Positions 51,652-60,547 of a DNA stretch of 64,000 nucleotides are shown here, one piece after another. Both the position numbers and the translations under genes were made by a program. The stretch's first letter is position 1. Every line of letters begins with the position of its first letter. A model generated the notes under the pieces. That model made no database searches, was not told the origin of the DNA, and saw nothing but the letters and a program-made list of their open reading frames with translations. The stretch is from an uncultured Bacteroidales bacterium (GTDB taxonomy: Bacteria > Bacteroidota > Bacteroidia > Bacteroidales > Muribaculaceae), in NCBI GenBank assembly GCA_945829225.1, contig CALZTY010000008.1:1-64000 (forward strand), written 5' to 3'.

Positions 51652-54204
51652 TTAGCCGCACTTGGAGCTGCCGCAGTTGGTGCAGATGAGGCAGCCTTCT
51701 TGGTAGACGAGGGTCTCTTGACCGCAGTTGGGGCAACGTTGACCCTTGGCGCTGGTGCCGTTGGGGAGGTATTTCTTGAGGGCACGCTCGACACCCATCT
51801 TCCAGGTGTTGATGGATTGGGAGTCGAGTTCGAGACCGCCGACTAACTTGAGAACTTGGTCGATGGGCATGCCGTAGCGAAGTACACCCGAGATAAGTTT
51901 GGCATAGTTCCAGTATTCGGGGTTGAACTTGTCGCTAAGACCCTCGATGGTGGTCTTGTAGCCGCGCTTGTTGATGAATTGGAAGTCGTAGCGTTTGTTG
52001 CCGTCGGCATCGATAGCCTTGATAATCTTGCCGTGGTTGACCGATTTGGGGCAGAAGATGCCGTCGTCGTCATCGGCGAGACCGGTGAAGATTTCGTAGG
52101 GCTTGCCGTCGATGAGACCGACGAAGGCAATCCACTTCTCCTTGTTGTTCTGGAAGCGAACGACGTCAGCCTCGAGTTCGATGGGGCGCTTGGCGACGTG
52201 GGGAGCGGGGAAGCCGTTTTCTTCGGCAGCGGGCTCGTCCTTTTTCTTCTTGCTATTCTCCATGGCAACGAGGACACCCGAGCGGCAGCCATCGCGATAG
52301 ACGGTGCAGCCCTTGCAACCCGACTTCCATGCTTCGAGGTAGAGGCTGTTGACCACTTCCTCGCTGACGTCGGATGGAAGGTTGATGGTCACCGAGATGG
52401 AGTGGTCGACCCACTTCTGTATGCGGCCCTGCATGTGTACCTTCTCGAGCCAATCGATTTCGTTGGCAGTGGCGCCGGCATAGGGCGAGCGAGCCACCAG
52501 GTCGTTGATTTCTTCCTGGGTGTAGTTGTTCTTGACCTCGATGCCCTTTACCTTCATCCAGTCGATGAATTTGGGGTGGTAAACGATAAATTCCTCGAAG
52601 GCATCACCTGTCTCGTCGACATAGTCAATGGTGACATTGGGGTCGTTGGGGTTGACCTTGCGGCGGCGCTTGTAGACCGGCATGAAGACGGGTTCAATGC
52701 CCGAGGTGGTGCGAGTCATGAGCGAAGTGGTGCCGGTGGGGGCGATGGTGAGGCATGCGATGTTGCGGCGGCCGTATTGCTTCATCTGCTCGTAGAGAGC
52801 GGGGTCGGCTTCGGCGAGGCGCTGCATGAAGGGGTTGTTCTTCTCGCGGTCGGCATCAAAGATGGCGAATGCGCCACGGCTGCGAGCCATGTCGACTGAG
52901 GAGCGATAAGCGGCGAGCGCCAATTCGCGGTGGACGGTTTCGGAGAATTGAGTGGCATCGGGGGTGCCGTATTTGTAGCCGAGTGCGGCGAGCATATCGC
53001 CCTCGGCAGTGGTACCCACGCCGGTGCGGCGACCTTGACCGGTCTTGTGCTTGATTTTGAGCCAAAGGTTACGCTCGGTCGACTTAACTTCTTCGGTCTC
53101 GGGGTCTTGGTCGATTTTGCTGAGGATAGCGTCGATTTTCTCCATCTCGAGGTCGATGATGTCGTCCATCATGCGCTGAGCGCGAGTGATGTGGCTACGG
53201 AAGAGGTCGAAGTCGAAGTAAGCCTCGGGAGTGAAGGGATTGACAACGTAACTGAAGAGGTTGACTGCGAGGAGTCGGCAGCTGTCGTAGGGGCAGAGAG
53301 GAATTTCGCCGCAGGGGTTGGTGGAGATAGTGCGGAAGCCGAGGTCGGCGTAGCAGTCGGGGAGCGACTCGCGAGTGATGGTGTCCCAGAAGAGGACGCC
53401 GGGCTCGGCTGATTTCCAAGCGTTGTGGATGATTTTAGCCCAAATGGCAGATGCGTCGACCTCCTTGGTGATATAAGGCTCGTTGGAGTCGACGGGGAAT
53501 TGCTGAACGTAGGGAGTGCCTGACTCGGCAGCGCGCATGAAGTCGTCGTCGATGCGCACCGATACATTGGCACCGGTGACCTTGCCTTCGACCATCTTGG
53601 CATCGATGAAAGCCTCGGCATCGGGGTGCTTGATGGACACGGTCATCATCAAGGCGCCGCGGCGACCATCTTGAGCGACCTCGCGAGTGGAGTTGGAGTA
53701 GCGCTCCATGAAGGGGACGAGACCGGTGGATGTGAGGGCTGAATTCTTGACGGGTGTGCCCTTGGGGCGGATGTGCGACAGGTCGTGACCTACGCCACCG
53801 CGACGCTTCATGAGTTGGACTTGCTCCTCGTCGATGCGGATTACGCCGCCGTAGGAGTCGGGGGTGCCGTCCAATCCGATAACGAAGCAGTTGGAGAGCG
53901 AGCCGACCTGGAAGTTGTTGCCGATGCCGGTCATGGGGCTGCCTTGGGGCACGATGTACTTGAAGTTGCGGAGCAATTCAAATACCTCATCGTGAGACAT
54001 TGGCTCGGGGTACTTGTTCTCAATTCGGACAATTTCGTCGGCGATACGATGGTGCATATCGTCGGGAGTTCTTTCGTAAAGATTACCGAAAGAATCTTTC
54101 AAGGCATACTTGTTCGCCCACACTCGGGCGGCGAGTTCATCGCCACCGAAGTATTCTTTTGACGCCTCGTATGCCTCGTCGAATGTATAAGTTTTCTTTT
54201 CCAC
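51652..54204 (-). CDS. nrdJ: Adenosylcobalamin-dependent ribonucleotide reductase (class II)
   Basis: Reduces ribonucleotides to deoxyribonucleotides using adenosyl-B12. It has 850 residues. The active-site loop NPCGEIPL (near residue 297) supplies the Asn, radical-site Cys and Glu. SLSNCFV gives one redox Cys. IAPTGTTSLMTRTTSGIEPV is the second-half core block, and GCKGCTVYRDGCR and the C-terminal zinc-ribbon-like CPNCGQ and CTNCGSSKCG follow. Unlike many NrdJ proteins I see no TSCPD motif at its C-terminus; a stand-alone TSCPD protein is at 12231-12479. It converges on the B12 uptake operon and shares its terminator. Its own promoter shows no riboswitch in the roughly 66-base leader. Confidence 0.95.
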   Translation of the reverse strand: MEKKTYTFDEAYEASKEYFGGDELAARVWANKYALKDSFGNLYERTPDDMHHRIADEIVRIENKYPEPMSHDEVFELLRNFKYIVPQGSPMTGIGNNFQVGSLSNCFVIGLDGTPDSYGGVIRIDEEQVQLMKRRGGVGHDLSHIRPKGTPVKNSALTSTGLVPFMERYSNSTREVAQDGRRGALMMTVSIKHPDAEAFIDAKMVEGKVTGANVSVRIDDDFMRAAESGTPYVQQFPVDSNEPYITKEVDASAIWAKIIHNAWKSAEPGVLFWDTITRESLPDCYADLGFRTISTNPCGEIPLCPYDSCRLLAVNLFSYVVNPFTPEAYFDFDLFRSHITRAQRMMDDIIDLEMEKIDAILSKIDQDPETEEVKSTERNLWLKIKHKTGQGRRTGVGTTAEGDMLAALGYKYGTPDATQFSETVHRELALAAYRSSVDMARSRGAFAIFDADREKNNPFMQRLAEADPALYEQMKQYGRRNIACLTIAPTGTTSLMTRTTSGIEPVFMPVYKRRRKVNPNDPNVTIDYVDETGDAFEEFIVYHPKFIDWMKVKGIEVKNNYTQEEINDLVARSPYAGATANEIDWLEKVHMQGRIQKWVDHSISVTINLPSDVSEEVVNSLYLEAWKSGCKGCTVYRDGCRSGVLVAMENSKKKKDEPAAEENGFPAPHVAKRPIELEADVVRFQNNKEKWIAFVGLIDGKPYEIFTGLADDDDGIFCPKSVNHGKIIKAIDADGNKRYDFQFINKRGYKTTIEGLSDKFNPEYWNYAKLISGVLRYGMPIDQVLKLVGGLELDSQSINTWKMGVERALKKYLPNGTSAKGQRCPNCGQETLVYQEGCLICTNCGSSKCG

Positions 54205-54273
54205 TATATTGATTGTAAGGTGATTAATCGGTTTTTAGGGTTGGCTTGCCGTGAGCGAGCAAACGACTTCGCA

Positions 54274-54304
54274 AAGGTACAAAAATATAGTATGATAATG
54301 CAAA
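54274..54304 (-). promoter_or_regulatory. nrdJ promoter (-33/-7)
   Basis: On the minus strand, TTTG at 54304-54301 and TACCTTTG at 54281-54274 with a 19-base spacer. The remainder of 54205-54545 is AT-rich and holds the lpxD promoter; a plus-strand frame at 54220-54483 shows no family features. Confidence 0.75.
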
Positions 54305-54483
54305 GAAAAGTGATAATATTTTTACTAAAGTTATCAACAATGGCAAACTTTGTCAAAATAATTGATGGAAAAGTTTTCCAAAACCGGTATGCCATATGCT
54401 TTGAAATATCAGGGCATATGAAAATTAAATGCTATTTTGATAGTGCTTTGAACTGTTTTAGTGAGATAAATGCTTGTGGATAG

Positions 54484-54513
54484 TTGATATATCAAAAATT
54501 TTTGCGAACTTTG
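54484..54513 (+). promoter_or_regulatory. lpxD promoter
   Basis: TTG at 54484-54486 and GAACTTTG at 54506-54513, a one-base variant of the -7 consensus, with a 19-base spacer, 32 bases before the ATG. Confidence 0.6.
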
Positions 54514-54545
54514 CAGATTGAAAGTGATAATATTAAACCTAACGA

Positions 54546-55577
54546 ATGGAATTTTCAGCAACACAAATAGCAGGTTTTGTAGGAGGAGAGGTCGTCGGTG
54601 ACGGCAATGCCGCCGTGTCGACATTCGCCAAAATCGAAGAGGCGGGACCCGGCGCTATAACCTTCCTCGCAAACCCCAAATACACACATTACATATATAG
54701 CACCAACGCGTCGATAGTGCTGGTGCGCCGGGATTTTGAACCCACCGAGCCTGTCAAGGCGACTCTTATAAAAGTAGATGACCCATATGCCACACTGTCC
54801 ACGCTTCTCGAGATAGTATCCAAGGCTATGAATCCCGCCAAGACGGGCATCGAGCAGCCATGCTACATTGCCGAGGACGTTGTAATTCCCGAGGATGGCT
54901 ATGTTGGCGCTTTTGCTTATATCGGCAAGGGTGTGACCCTGGGACGTGGAGTCAAAATATATCCTCAAGCCTATGTGGGCGATGGCGTGGTCATCGGTGA
55001 TGATACTATCATCTATCCCGGTGCGCGCATCTACCATGGCTGCCACATTGGCAAGCGTTGCATCATCCATGCCGGTGCCGTAATCGGTGCCGACGGCTTC
55101 GGCTTTGCCCCCCTGCCCGATGGAACATATCACAAGATACCTCAGCTCGGTATCGTGGATATTGAGGACGATGTGGAAATCGGTGCTAACACTACCATTG
55201 ACCGAGCCACTATGGGCGTCACTAAGATTGAGCATGGTGTCAAATTGGACAACCTCATCCAGGCGGCTCACAACTCGACTATCGGTCACGATACCGTCAT
55301 GGCTGCGCAAGTGGGTGTTGCCGGCAGCACCAAGATTGGTTCAAACTGTATGATCGGCGGTCAAGTAGGCTTTGCCGGACATATCACCGTGGGCGACCGG
55401 GTGCAATTGGGCGCACAGTCGGGCGTGCCGGGAAATATTCCGTCGGATGTACAACTCATGGGCTCGCCACCTGTACCCCCTGTCGACTTTGCGCGACAGA
55501 CCGTATACCTCAAGCGCTTGCGCTCGCTATTTGATCGCGTTGCAGCCCTTGAGAAACTTGCAAAAGAAAAACAATAA
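54546..55577 (+). CDS. lpxD: UDP-3-O-acylglucosamine N-acyltransferase
   Basis: Third step of lipid A synthesis, adding the second acyl chain. It has 343 residues. The N-terminal uridine-binding domain has [14 protein letters not shown] left-handed beta helix of hexapeptide repeats runs from about residue 110 ([40 protein letters not shown] with the catalytic His region). A C-terminal helix follows ([19 protein letters not shown]). It is followed after 13 bases by lpxC/fabZ, forming the lpxD-lpxC/fabZ-lpxA operon. Confidence 0.96.
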   Translation: MEFSATQIAGFVGGEVVGDGNAAVSTFAKIEEAGPGAITFLANPKYTHYIYSTNASIVLVRRDFEPTEPVKATLIKVDDPYATLSTLLEIVSKAMNPAKTGIEQPCYIAEDVVIPEDGYVGAFAYIGKGVTLGRGVKIYPQAYVGDGVVIGDDTIIYPGARIYHGCHIGKRCIIHAGAVIGADGFGFAPLPDGTYHKIPQLGIVDIEDDVEIGANTTIDRATMGVTKIEHGVKLDNLIQAAHNSTIGHDTVMAAQVGVAGSTKIGSNCMIGGQVGFAGHITVGDRVQLGAQSGVPGNIPSDVQLMGSPPVPPVDFARQTVYLKRLRSLFDRVAALEKLAKEKQ

Positions 55578-55590
55578 AAAACTACAAGAT

Positions 55591-56973
55591 ATGAAACAAG
55601 TCACCCTCAAAAGTCCCTTTACCATCACTGGTAAAGGTCTTCACTCGGGACGCGAAGTAACTGCACGTTTCTGCCCGGCTCCCGACAACCATGGCTACAA
55701 AATCAAGCGTATTGACCTCGAAGACCAGCCCGTCCTCGATTGTATCGCCGAGAATGTCACTTCGACCACTCGTGGCACCGTATTGTCGCGCGGCGAGGTG
55801 AGCGTCAGCACTATCGAGCACGCTATGGCGGCTCTCTACTGCCTTGGCGTGGACAACTGCCTTATCGAGACCGATGGTCCCGAAATCCCAATCGTCGATG
55901 GTAGCGCTCGCCCCTTTGTGGAGGCTATCGAGGCTGTAGGTCTTGAGGAACAAAAGCAGGACAAGGACTTCTATGTCGTTAAGCACAAGATAGAAGTGGC
56001 TGACGAGGAGACCGGTTCCAAGATCATGATACTCCCCGACGACGAGTTCAGCGTGGAGGTGAAGGTTAACTTCAACTCGCCCGTGCTCGCTAATCAATAT
56101 GCTTCGATGGAGCATGTCGATGAGTTCCGCGACCAGATTGCTCCCTCACGTACCTTTGTCTTCGTGCGCGAAATCGAGCCTCTGCGCCAACTCGGACTGA
56201 TCAAGGGTGGCGACCTCGACAACGCCATTGTTATCTACGACAGCCCCATGAGCCGCGAGTCGCTCGAGAGCATTGCCGCCCTCGCCGGCGTTGAGTGCCC
56301 CAATGTCGAGCACTACGGCTATATCAACACCCAGCCGTTGCAGTTTGAGAACGAACCGGCACGTCACAAGTTGCTCGACGTAATCGGCGACATCGCCCTT
56401 ATCGGTCGTCCTCTCAAGGGCAAGGTCATTGCCACCAAGCCCGGTCACGGCATCAATACTCGCATTGCCAAGGACATCCGTCGCGATATCAAGCGCCAGG
56501 AAATTCAAGCACCTGTATACAATCCCAATAAGGAACCGATTTTTGACAACAACCGCATCCGTCAGTTCCTGCCCCACCGCTATCCCTTCTTGCTCGTCGA
56601 CAAGATTATTGAGATGGGTTCGCAGTATATCGTGGGTGTCAAGAATGTCACCACCAACGAGCCGTTCTTCATGGGACACTTCCCCCAGGAGCCGGTGATG
56701 CCCGGTGTACTCATGGTTGAGGCAATGGCACAGACCGGTGGTCTGTTGGTGCTCAGCACAGTCGATGAGCCCGAGCGCTACTCGACCTACTTCATGAAGA
56801 TAGACAATGTGAAATTCCGCCAGAAAGTCGTTCCCGGCGACACACTGCTCTTCCACGTATCGTTTATGACCGAGATGCGTCGAGGCTGTGCCGTGATGAA
56901 AGGTCGCGCATTCGTGGGTGAAAACTTAGTATGCGAGTGTGAGTTTATGGCTCAGATTGTTAAAAATAAATAA
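55591..56973 (+). CDS. lpxC-fabZ: Fused LpxC deacetylase and FabZ dehydratase
   Basis: A 460-residue bifunctional protein from the ATG at 55591. The N-terminal part (about 1-305) is the zinc deacetylase LpxC: SPFTITGKGLHSGREV, STIEHAMAALY with the zinc His, DGSARPFVEAI, and HKLLDVIGDIALIG with the second His and the Asp. About 315-460 is FabZ: RIRQFLPHRYPFLLVDKI with the catalytic His, GHFPQEPVMPGVLMVEAMAQ with the Glu, and FRQKVVPGD. This fusion is characteristic of Bacteroidetes and links lipid A and fatty-acid synthesis, which compete for hydroxyacyl-ACP. lpxA follows after 6 bases. Confidence 0.97.
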   Translation: MKQVTLKSPFTITGKGLHSGREVTARFCPAPDNHGYKIKRIDLEDQPVLDCIAENVTSTTRGTVLSRGEVSVSTIEHAMAALYCLGVDNCLIETDGPEIPIVDGSARPFVEAIEAVGLEEQKQDKDFYVVKHKIEVADEETGSKIMILPDDEFSVEVKVNFNSPVLANQYASMEHVDEFRDQIAPSRTFVFVREIEPLRQLGLIKGGDLDNAIVIYDSPMSRESLESIAALAGVECPNVEHYGYINTQPLQFENEPARHKLLDVIGDIALIGRPLKGKVIATKPGHGINTRIAKDIRRDIKRQEIQAPVYNPNKEPIFDNNRIRQFLPHRYPFLLVDKIIEMGSQYIVGVKNVTTNEPFFMGHFPQEPVMPGVLMVEAMAQTGGLLVLSTVDEPERYSTYFMKIDNVKFRQKVVPGDTLLFHVSFMTEMRRGCAVMKGRAFVGENLVCECEFMAQIVKNK

Positions 56974-56979
56974 TTTGGA

Positions 56980-57759
56980 ATGAAACAACCGTTAGCATAT
57001 ATCCATCCGGAAGCCAAGATAGGCAAGGACGTCGTGATTGACCCCTTTGTGACTATCGATGCCAATGTAGAGATAGGCGATGGGACACGCATCTATTCCG
57101 GTGCCACCATCCTCGAGGGTGCGCGCATCGGTCGCAATTGCACCATATTTCCCAATGCTGTGATCAGTGCGATACCTCAGGACCTCAAGTTCCAGGGCGA
57201 AGAGACCCTCGCAATCGTCGGCGACAATACCACCCTGCGCGAGTGCGTCACCGTCAATCGCGGCACAGCCGCCAAGGGCAAGACGGTCATCGGTAACGGC
57301 TGTCTCATTATGGCATACTCGCACGTCGCTCACGACTGCATCGTAGGCAACAATGTGATAATCTCTAATGCCACACAACTTGCCGGCGAAGTCGTTGTAG
57401 ATGACTTTGCCGTCATCGGTGGCGGTACCTTGGTGCACCAATTCTGCCACCTGGGCTCGCACGTGATGATTCAAGGCGGTGCCCTCATCAACAAGGATAT
57501 TCCGCCCTATGTCAAGGCAGCACGCGACCCTATCGCATACACCGGTATCAACATTGTGGGTCTGCGTCGTCGCGGCTTCTCCAACGAGGCTATCCGCGAT
57601 ATCCAGGAGATCTATCGCTACATCTATATGAATAACCTCAATGTGAGCGATGCCGTTGAGCGCATCGAAGCCGAGTTGCCGGCAACAAATGAGCGCGATG
57701 AAATTCTGCAATTCATTCGCAACTCACAGCGCGGTATCATTCGCGGTTATTTCTCGTAA
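56980..57759 (+). CDS. lpxA: UDP-N-acetylglucosamine acyltransferase
   Basis: First step of lipid A synthesis. It has 259 residues and opens with YIHPEAKIGKDVVIDPFVTI. The beta helix of hexapeptide repeats carries AYSHVAHDCIVGNNV with the catalytic His. It ends in a helical domain (GLRRRGFSNEAIRDIQEIYR). The length is typical. It is the last protein gene of the lpx operon; RNase P RNA starts 22 bases after its stop. Confidence 0.96.
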   Translation: MKQPLAYIHPEAKIGKDVVIDPFVTIDANVEIGDGTRIYSGATILEGARIGRNCTIFPNAVISAIPQDLKFQGEETLAIVGDNTTLRECVTVNRGTAAKGKTVIGNGCLIMAYSHVAHDCIVGNNVIISNATQLAGEVVVDDFAVIGGGTLVHQFCHLGSHVMIQGGALINKDIPPYVKAARDPIAYTGINIVGLRRRGFSNEAIRDIQEIYRYIYMNNLNVSDAVERIEAELPATNERDEILQFIRNSQRGIIRGYFS

Positions 57760-57781
57760 TACAAGAACATTGACATAACGT

Positions 57782-58138
57782 TTCGGGACCGGAGGTCTGT
57801 CGCGCGCCTTTCCTGTAGAGGGCGTGAGGAAAGTCCGGGCAACGCAGAGCACCATCCTCCCCGCGGGGAGTCGGCGGTAACGTCGGAGAAGAGTGACAGA
57901 AAATAACCGCCGCTACGGCGGCAAGGGTGAAAAGGTGGGGTAAGAGCCCACCGGGCGCAACAGCGATATTGCGTGCCGCATTCCTGATGGGTTGCAAGGT
58001 CAAGTATACCGGCATTTAAGGGCTGCTCGTCCGTCATGCCGGGGGGTAGACTGCTCAGATAAATGACAGACAGGTAAGGGTGCGTCGCCACCGGCGATAC
58101 CTCCCACCTACATAACCCGGCTTATATCTGATCCCGAA
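57782..58138 (+). ncRNA. rnpB: RNase P RNA (bacterial class A)
   Basis: Catalytic RNA that trims tRNA 5' ends. Conserved regions appear in order: GAGGAAAGTCCGGGC (57825-57839), an ACAGAAAATA element, GGTAAGAGCCCACCG, and near the 3' end AACCCGGCTTA. The terminal stem P1 can form between TTCGGGA (57782-57788) and TCCCGAA (58132-58138). A T run after it may end transcription. Six-frame open frames here are meaningless. Confidence 0.95.
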
Positions 58139-58166
58139 GCGTTTTTTTATATATAACTAACTGATT

Positions 58167-58595
58167 ATGCCCGAAATAGGAGAATGGTGGACTGCTCCGG
58201 CTATCGCCGATGATGGCAGAGATATGATGGTGTCGGGACGTAGCGATGTCGCCACGTTTCGTCGCAATCCCAAGTTCAAAATCCGCATTGAGATAGTGTG
58301 GGCTTATGATGCCTTGCCCAACGGTATGCCCTGTGATGCCGATGCCGAGACAATGGGGCAAGCCACAGACAATCTCCTGGAAATCTTGCACAAAGACCCG
58401 GTGGCTGTCATGACGGGCATTTTCACCGGCGCCGGTGAGCGCACATGGGTGTTCTACACTCTCAGCACTAATATTTTCCAGAAAAAACTCAACGAGGCGC
58501 TCGCCGACTTGCCTCTGTTGCCTCTGCAGATCACTGCCGAGAACGACCCCGACTGGGAGGCTTATCAGGAAATGGCTGAATTTGAAGTGTTTTAA
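58167..58595 (+). CDS. DUF695 domain protein
   Basis: A 142-residue cytosolic protein. It has the DUF695 features KFKIRIEIVWAYDALPNGMP at the start, DPVAVMTGIFTGAGERTWVF in the middle and ENDPDWEAYQEM at the end. The function is unknown. No catalytic residues are established for the family. It is 11 bases upstream of the hydroxyacid dehydrogenase gene, so they are probably co-transcribed. Confidence 0.82.
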   Translation: MPEIGEWWTAPAIADDGRDMMVSGRSDVATFRRNPKFKIRIEIVWAYDALPNGMPCDADAETMGQATDNLLEILHKDPVAVMTGIFTGAGERTWVFYTLSTNIFQKKLNEALADLPLLPLQITAENDPDWEAYQEMAEFEVF

Positions 58596-58606
58596 TCTTA
58601 CGCGCT

Positions 58607-59572
58607 ATGAAAATTGTTGTTCTTGATGGCTACGTTGCCAACCCCGGTGACCTCTCGTGGGAAGGACTTGCCTCGCAAGGTGAACTTGTATTGTATGACC
58701 GCACCGCCGCCGACCAAATAGTGGTACGCGCTGCCGATGCCGACGCTATCTTTGTCAACAAGGTGGTGATTACCGCCGACATCATCGCTCAATTGCCTCG
58801 GCTGAAATTTATAGGCGAACTTGCCACGGGATACAACAATATAGACATTGCCGCCGCTCATGCCGCCGGCATCACAGTGTGCAACGTGCCCGGCTATAGC
58901 GGTGACTCAGTGGCTCAGTTGGTCTTTGCATTTATCCTTGCTCACAGCAACAAGGTCAATGAGTACAACGCCTCGGTGTGGCGTGGTGATTGGTGCCGTT
59001 GCCCCGACTTCAGTTACCTCTTGGGACCGATTACCGAACTTGCCGGCACCACTATCGGCATCTATGGCTTGGGAAATATAGGAGGCAAAATCGCTGCGAT
59101 AGCCCATGCATTCGGCATGCACGTAATTTCGTCGACGTCAAAGCCTGCCGAAGCCATTGCACCATATGTCGAGCGAGTGGCTTTCGAGGATATGCTCGCT
59201 CGTGCCGATTATATTTCGATTAACGCGCCCCTTTCGGCTTCTAATCGCGGGCTTTTTGGAGCGGAAACTATCTGCAAGATGAAGCCCACAGCGATGCTCA
59301 TCAATACCGCTCGTGGTCCCATCGTTGATAGTGCAGCCCTTGCCGAGGCTTTGCGCCAAGGTGTCATTGCTGCTGCAGCCGTGGATGTGCTCGATGTGGA
59401 GCCGCCTACAGCCGACAATCCGCTATTGGCTCATGACATCGCCGACCGGCTCATCATCACACCCCACATAGCATGGGAGTCAGTCGCCGCTCGTCAGCGA
59501 CTCCTCGCCATCAGCGCGTCCAACCTCGCCGCCTTCATTGCCGGCACGCCCGTCAACAGGGTGTTGCCATAA
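58607..59572 (+). CDS. D-2-hydroxyacid dehydrogenase (glycerate dehydrogenase-like)
   Basis: NAD-dependent reduction of a 2-oxoacid. It has 321 residues. The Rossmann motif IGIYGLGNIGGKIA is near residues 150-163. The catalytic Arg sits in MLINTARGPIVDSAAL, Glu in VDVLDVEPPTADNPLL, and His in IITPHIAWESVAAR. The substrate is not determined by sequence; glycerate/hydroxypyruvate is likely given ATGYNNIDIAAAHAAGI and the Trp-rich lid. It is preceded by a DUF695 gene and followed by a DnaQ-like exonuclease after 21 bases. Confidence 0.9.
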   Translation: MKIVVLDGYVANPGDLSWEGLASQGELVLYDRTAADQIVVRAADADAIFVNKVVITADIIAQLPRLKFIGELATGYNNIDIAAAHAAGITVCNVPGYSGDSVAQLVFAFILAHSNKVNEYNASVWRGDWCRCPDFSYLLGPITELAGTTIGIYGLGNIGGKIAAIAHAFGMHVISSTSKPAEAIAPYVERVAFEDMLARADYISINAPLSASNRGLFGAETICKMKPTAMLINTARGPIVDSAALAEALRQGVIAAAAVDVLDVEPPTADNPLLAHDIADRLIITPHIAWESVAARQRLLAISASNLAAFIAGTPVNRVLP

Positions 59573-59593
59573 GAGGAATATCCATATGTTTTT

Positions 59594-60082
59594 ATGAAGG
59601 ACTTTGCGGCGATAGATTTTGAGACAGCCAACAACGAGCGCTCGTCGGTGTGTGCGGTGGGCGTGGTGATTGTGCGTGGTGGTGTGGTAGTGGATAAGTT
59701 TTATTCGCTCATCAAGCCCGATCCTGAGTATTACAACTATTGGTGCAGCCGAGTGCATGGGTTGGAGGCATCCGACACAGAGAATGCGCCGATTTTTCCA
59801 GAAGTGTGGCGCGAGATTGAGCCGCTCATCGATGGTCTACCCTTGGTGGCACACAACAAAGCCTTTGATGAGAGTTGCTTGAAAGCCGTTTTTCGCGTGT
59901 ATCAAATGGATTATCCCGACTATGAGTTTCATTGCACATGTGTGGCGTCGCGTAGGATATGGCGTGGCGAGTCAAATAGTCTCGAGGTCGCTGCCGCCCG
60001 TTGTGGGTACGACCTGAAGAACCACCACCATGCCCTTGCCGATGCCGAGGCATGCGCCGCCATAGCCCTGCACATTTTATAA
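59594..60082 (+). CDS. DnaQ-like 3'-5' exonuclease (DEDDh)
   Basis: A 162-residue stand-alone exonuclease domain. The four acidic motifs and the His are visible: AIDFETANNERSS (Asp and Glu), LVAHNKAFDESCL (Asp), and HHHALADAEACA (His and Asp). It contains no polymerase or BRCT part. It could act in DNA repair or RNA trimming. It is probably co-transcribed with the preceding dehydrogenase gene. Confidence 0.9.
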   Translation: MKDFAAIDFETANNERSSVCAVGVVIVRGGVVVDKFYSLIKPDPEYYNYWCSRVHGLEASDTENAPIFPEVWREIEPLIDGLPLVAHNKAFDESCLKAVFRVYQMDYPDYEFHCTCVASRRIWRGESNSLEVAAARCGYDLKNHHHALADAEACAAIALHIL

Positions 60083-60186
60083 TTATGCATTAATATAATT
60101 TAACGGTGGATGGGGTGATGTTATTGATTTTTTTGGCAACTTTGTGTCAACATTCGTTATATCAATCATTATAATTTTTTGGCACC

Positions 60187-60492
60187 ATGGAAACTAACAA
60201 TTCTGCATCTCAGCAACCAAATCAGCAGCAGGTTATAATCAATAATTATGTGAAACAAGGTAATGGACTCGGTACTGCCGGATTTGTTTTGGCATTGATC
60301 GGACTATTATTATGTTGGGTACCTGTCATAGATTGGATTCTTTGGTTATTGGGCTTAATTTTCTCATTTATTGGTGTCTTCAAGGCACCTCGAGGTTTGG
60401 CAATAGCCGGTCTGGTTATTTCATTTATTGGTATTATTATCTTGATAACCCTTATTGCGGCAGTTACAACCGCAGTCGCATCAGCACTTTGA
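60187..60492 (+). CDS. Small membrane protein with Gln/Asn-rich N-terminus (DUF4190-like)
   Basis: A 101-residue protein. The first 30 residues are polar and rich in Gln and Asn (SASQQPNQQQVIINNYVKQ). Three closely spaced hydrophobic segments follow (GTAGFVLALIGLLLCWVP, WILWLLGLIFSFIGVF, LAIAGLVISFIGIIILITLI). The GxxxxxLAIAGLVIS pattern is typical of DUF4190 proteins, which have no known function. A weak -7 box CAACTTTG at 60137-60144 precedes it. It is transcribed toward hsdR and ends at a terminator. Confidence 0.75.
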   Translation: METNNSASQQPNQQQVIINNYVKQGNGLGTAGFVLALIGLLLCWVPVIDWILWLLGLIFSFIGVFKAPRGLAIAGLVISFIGIIILITLIAAVTTAVASAL

Positions 60493-60517
60493 TAGAGCCA
60501 AAGTGCAAACTAATACG

Positions 60518-60544
60518 AGGAGGGCAGGTGAGTCCTCCTTTTTT
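60518..60544 (+). terminator. Terminator after the DUF4190-like gene
   Basis: AGGAGG (60518-60523) pairs with CCTCCT (60534-60539), followed by six T's. An outer TAATAC (60511-60516) / GTATTA (60545-60550) pair extends it and includes the hsdR stop codon. Confidence 0.75.
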
Positions 60545-60547
60545 GTA

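Noticed and set aside
54220-54483. 87-codon plus-strand frame between nrdJ and lpxD
   Set aside because: It runs across the nrdJ promoter and has no family resemblance or upstream promoter. It is most likely chance in AT-rich DNA.
57737-58091. Open frames on the minus strand around 57.8-58.1 kb
   Set aside because: They lie in RNase P RNA, whose conserved sequence explains the region.
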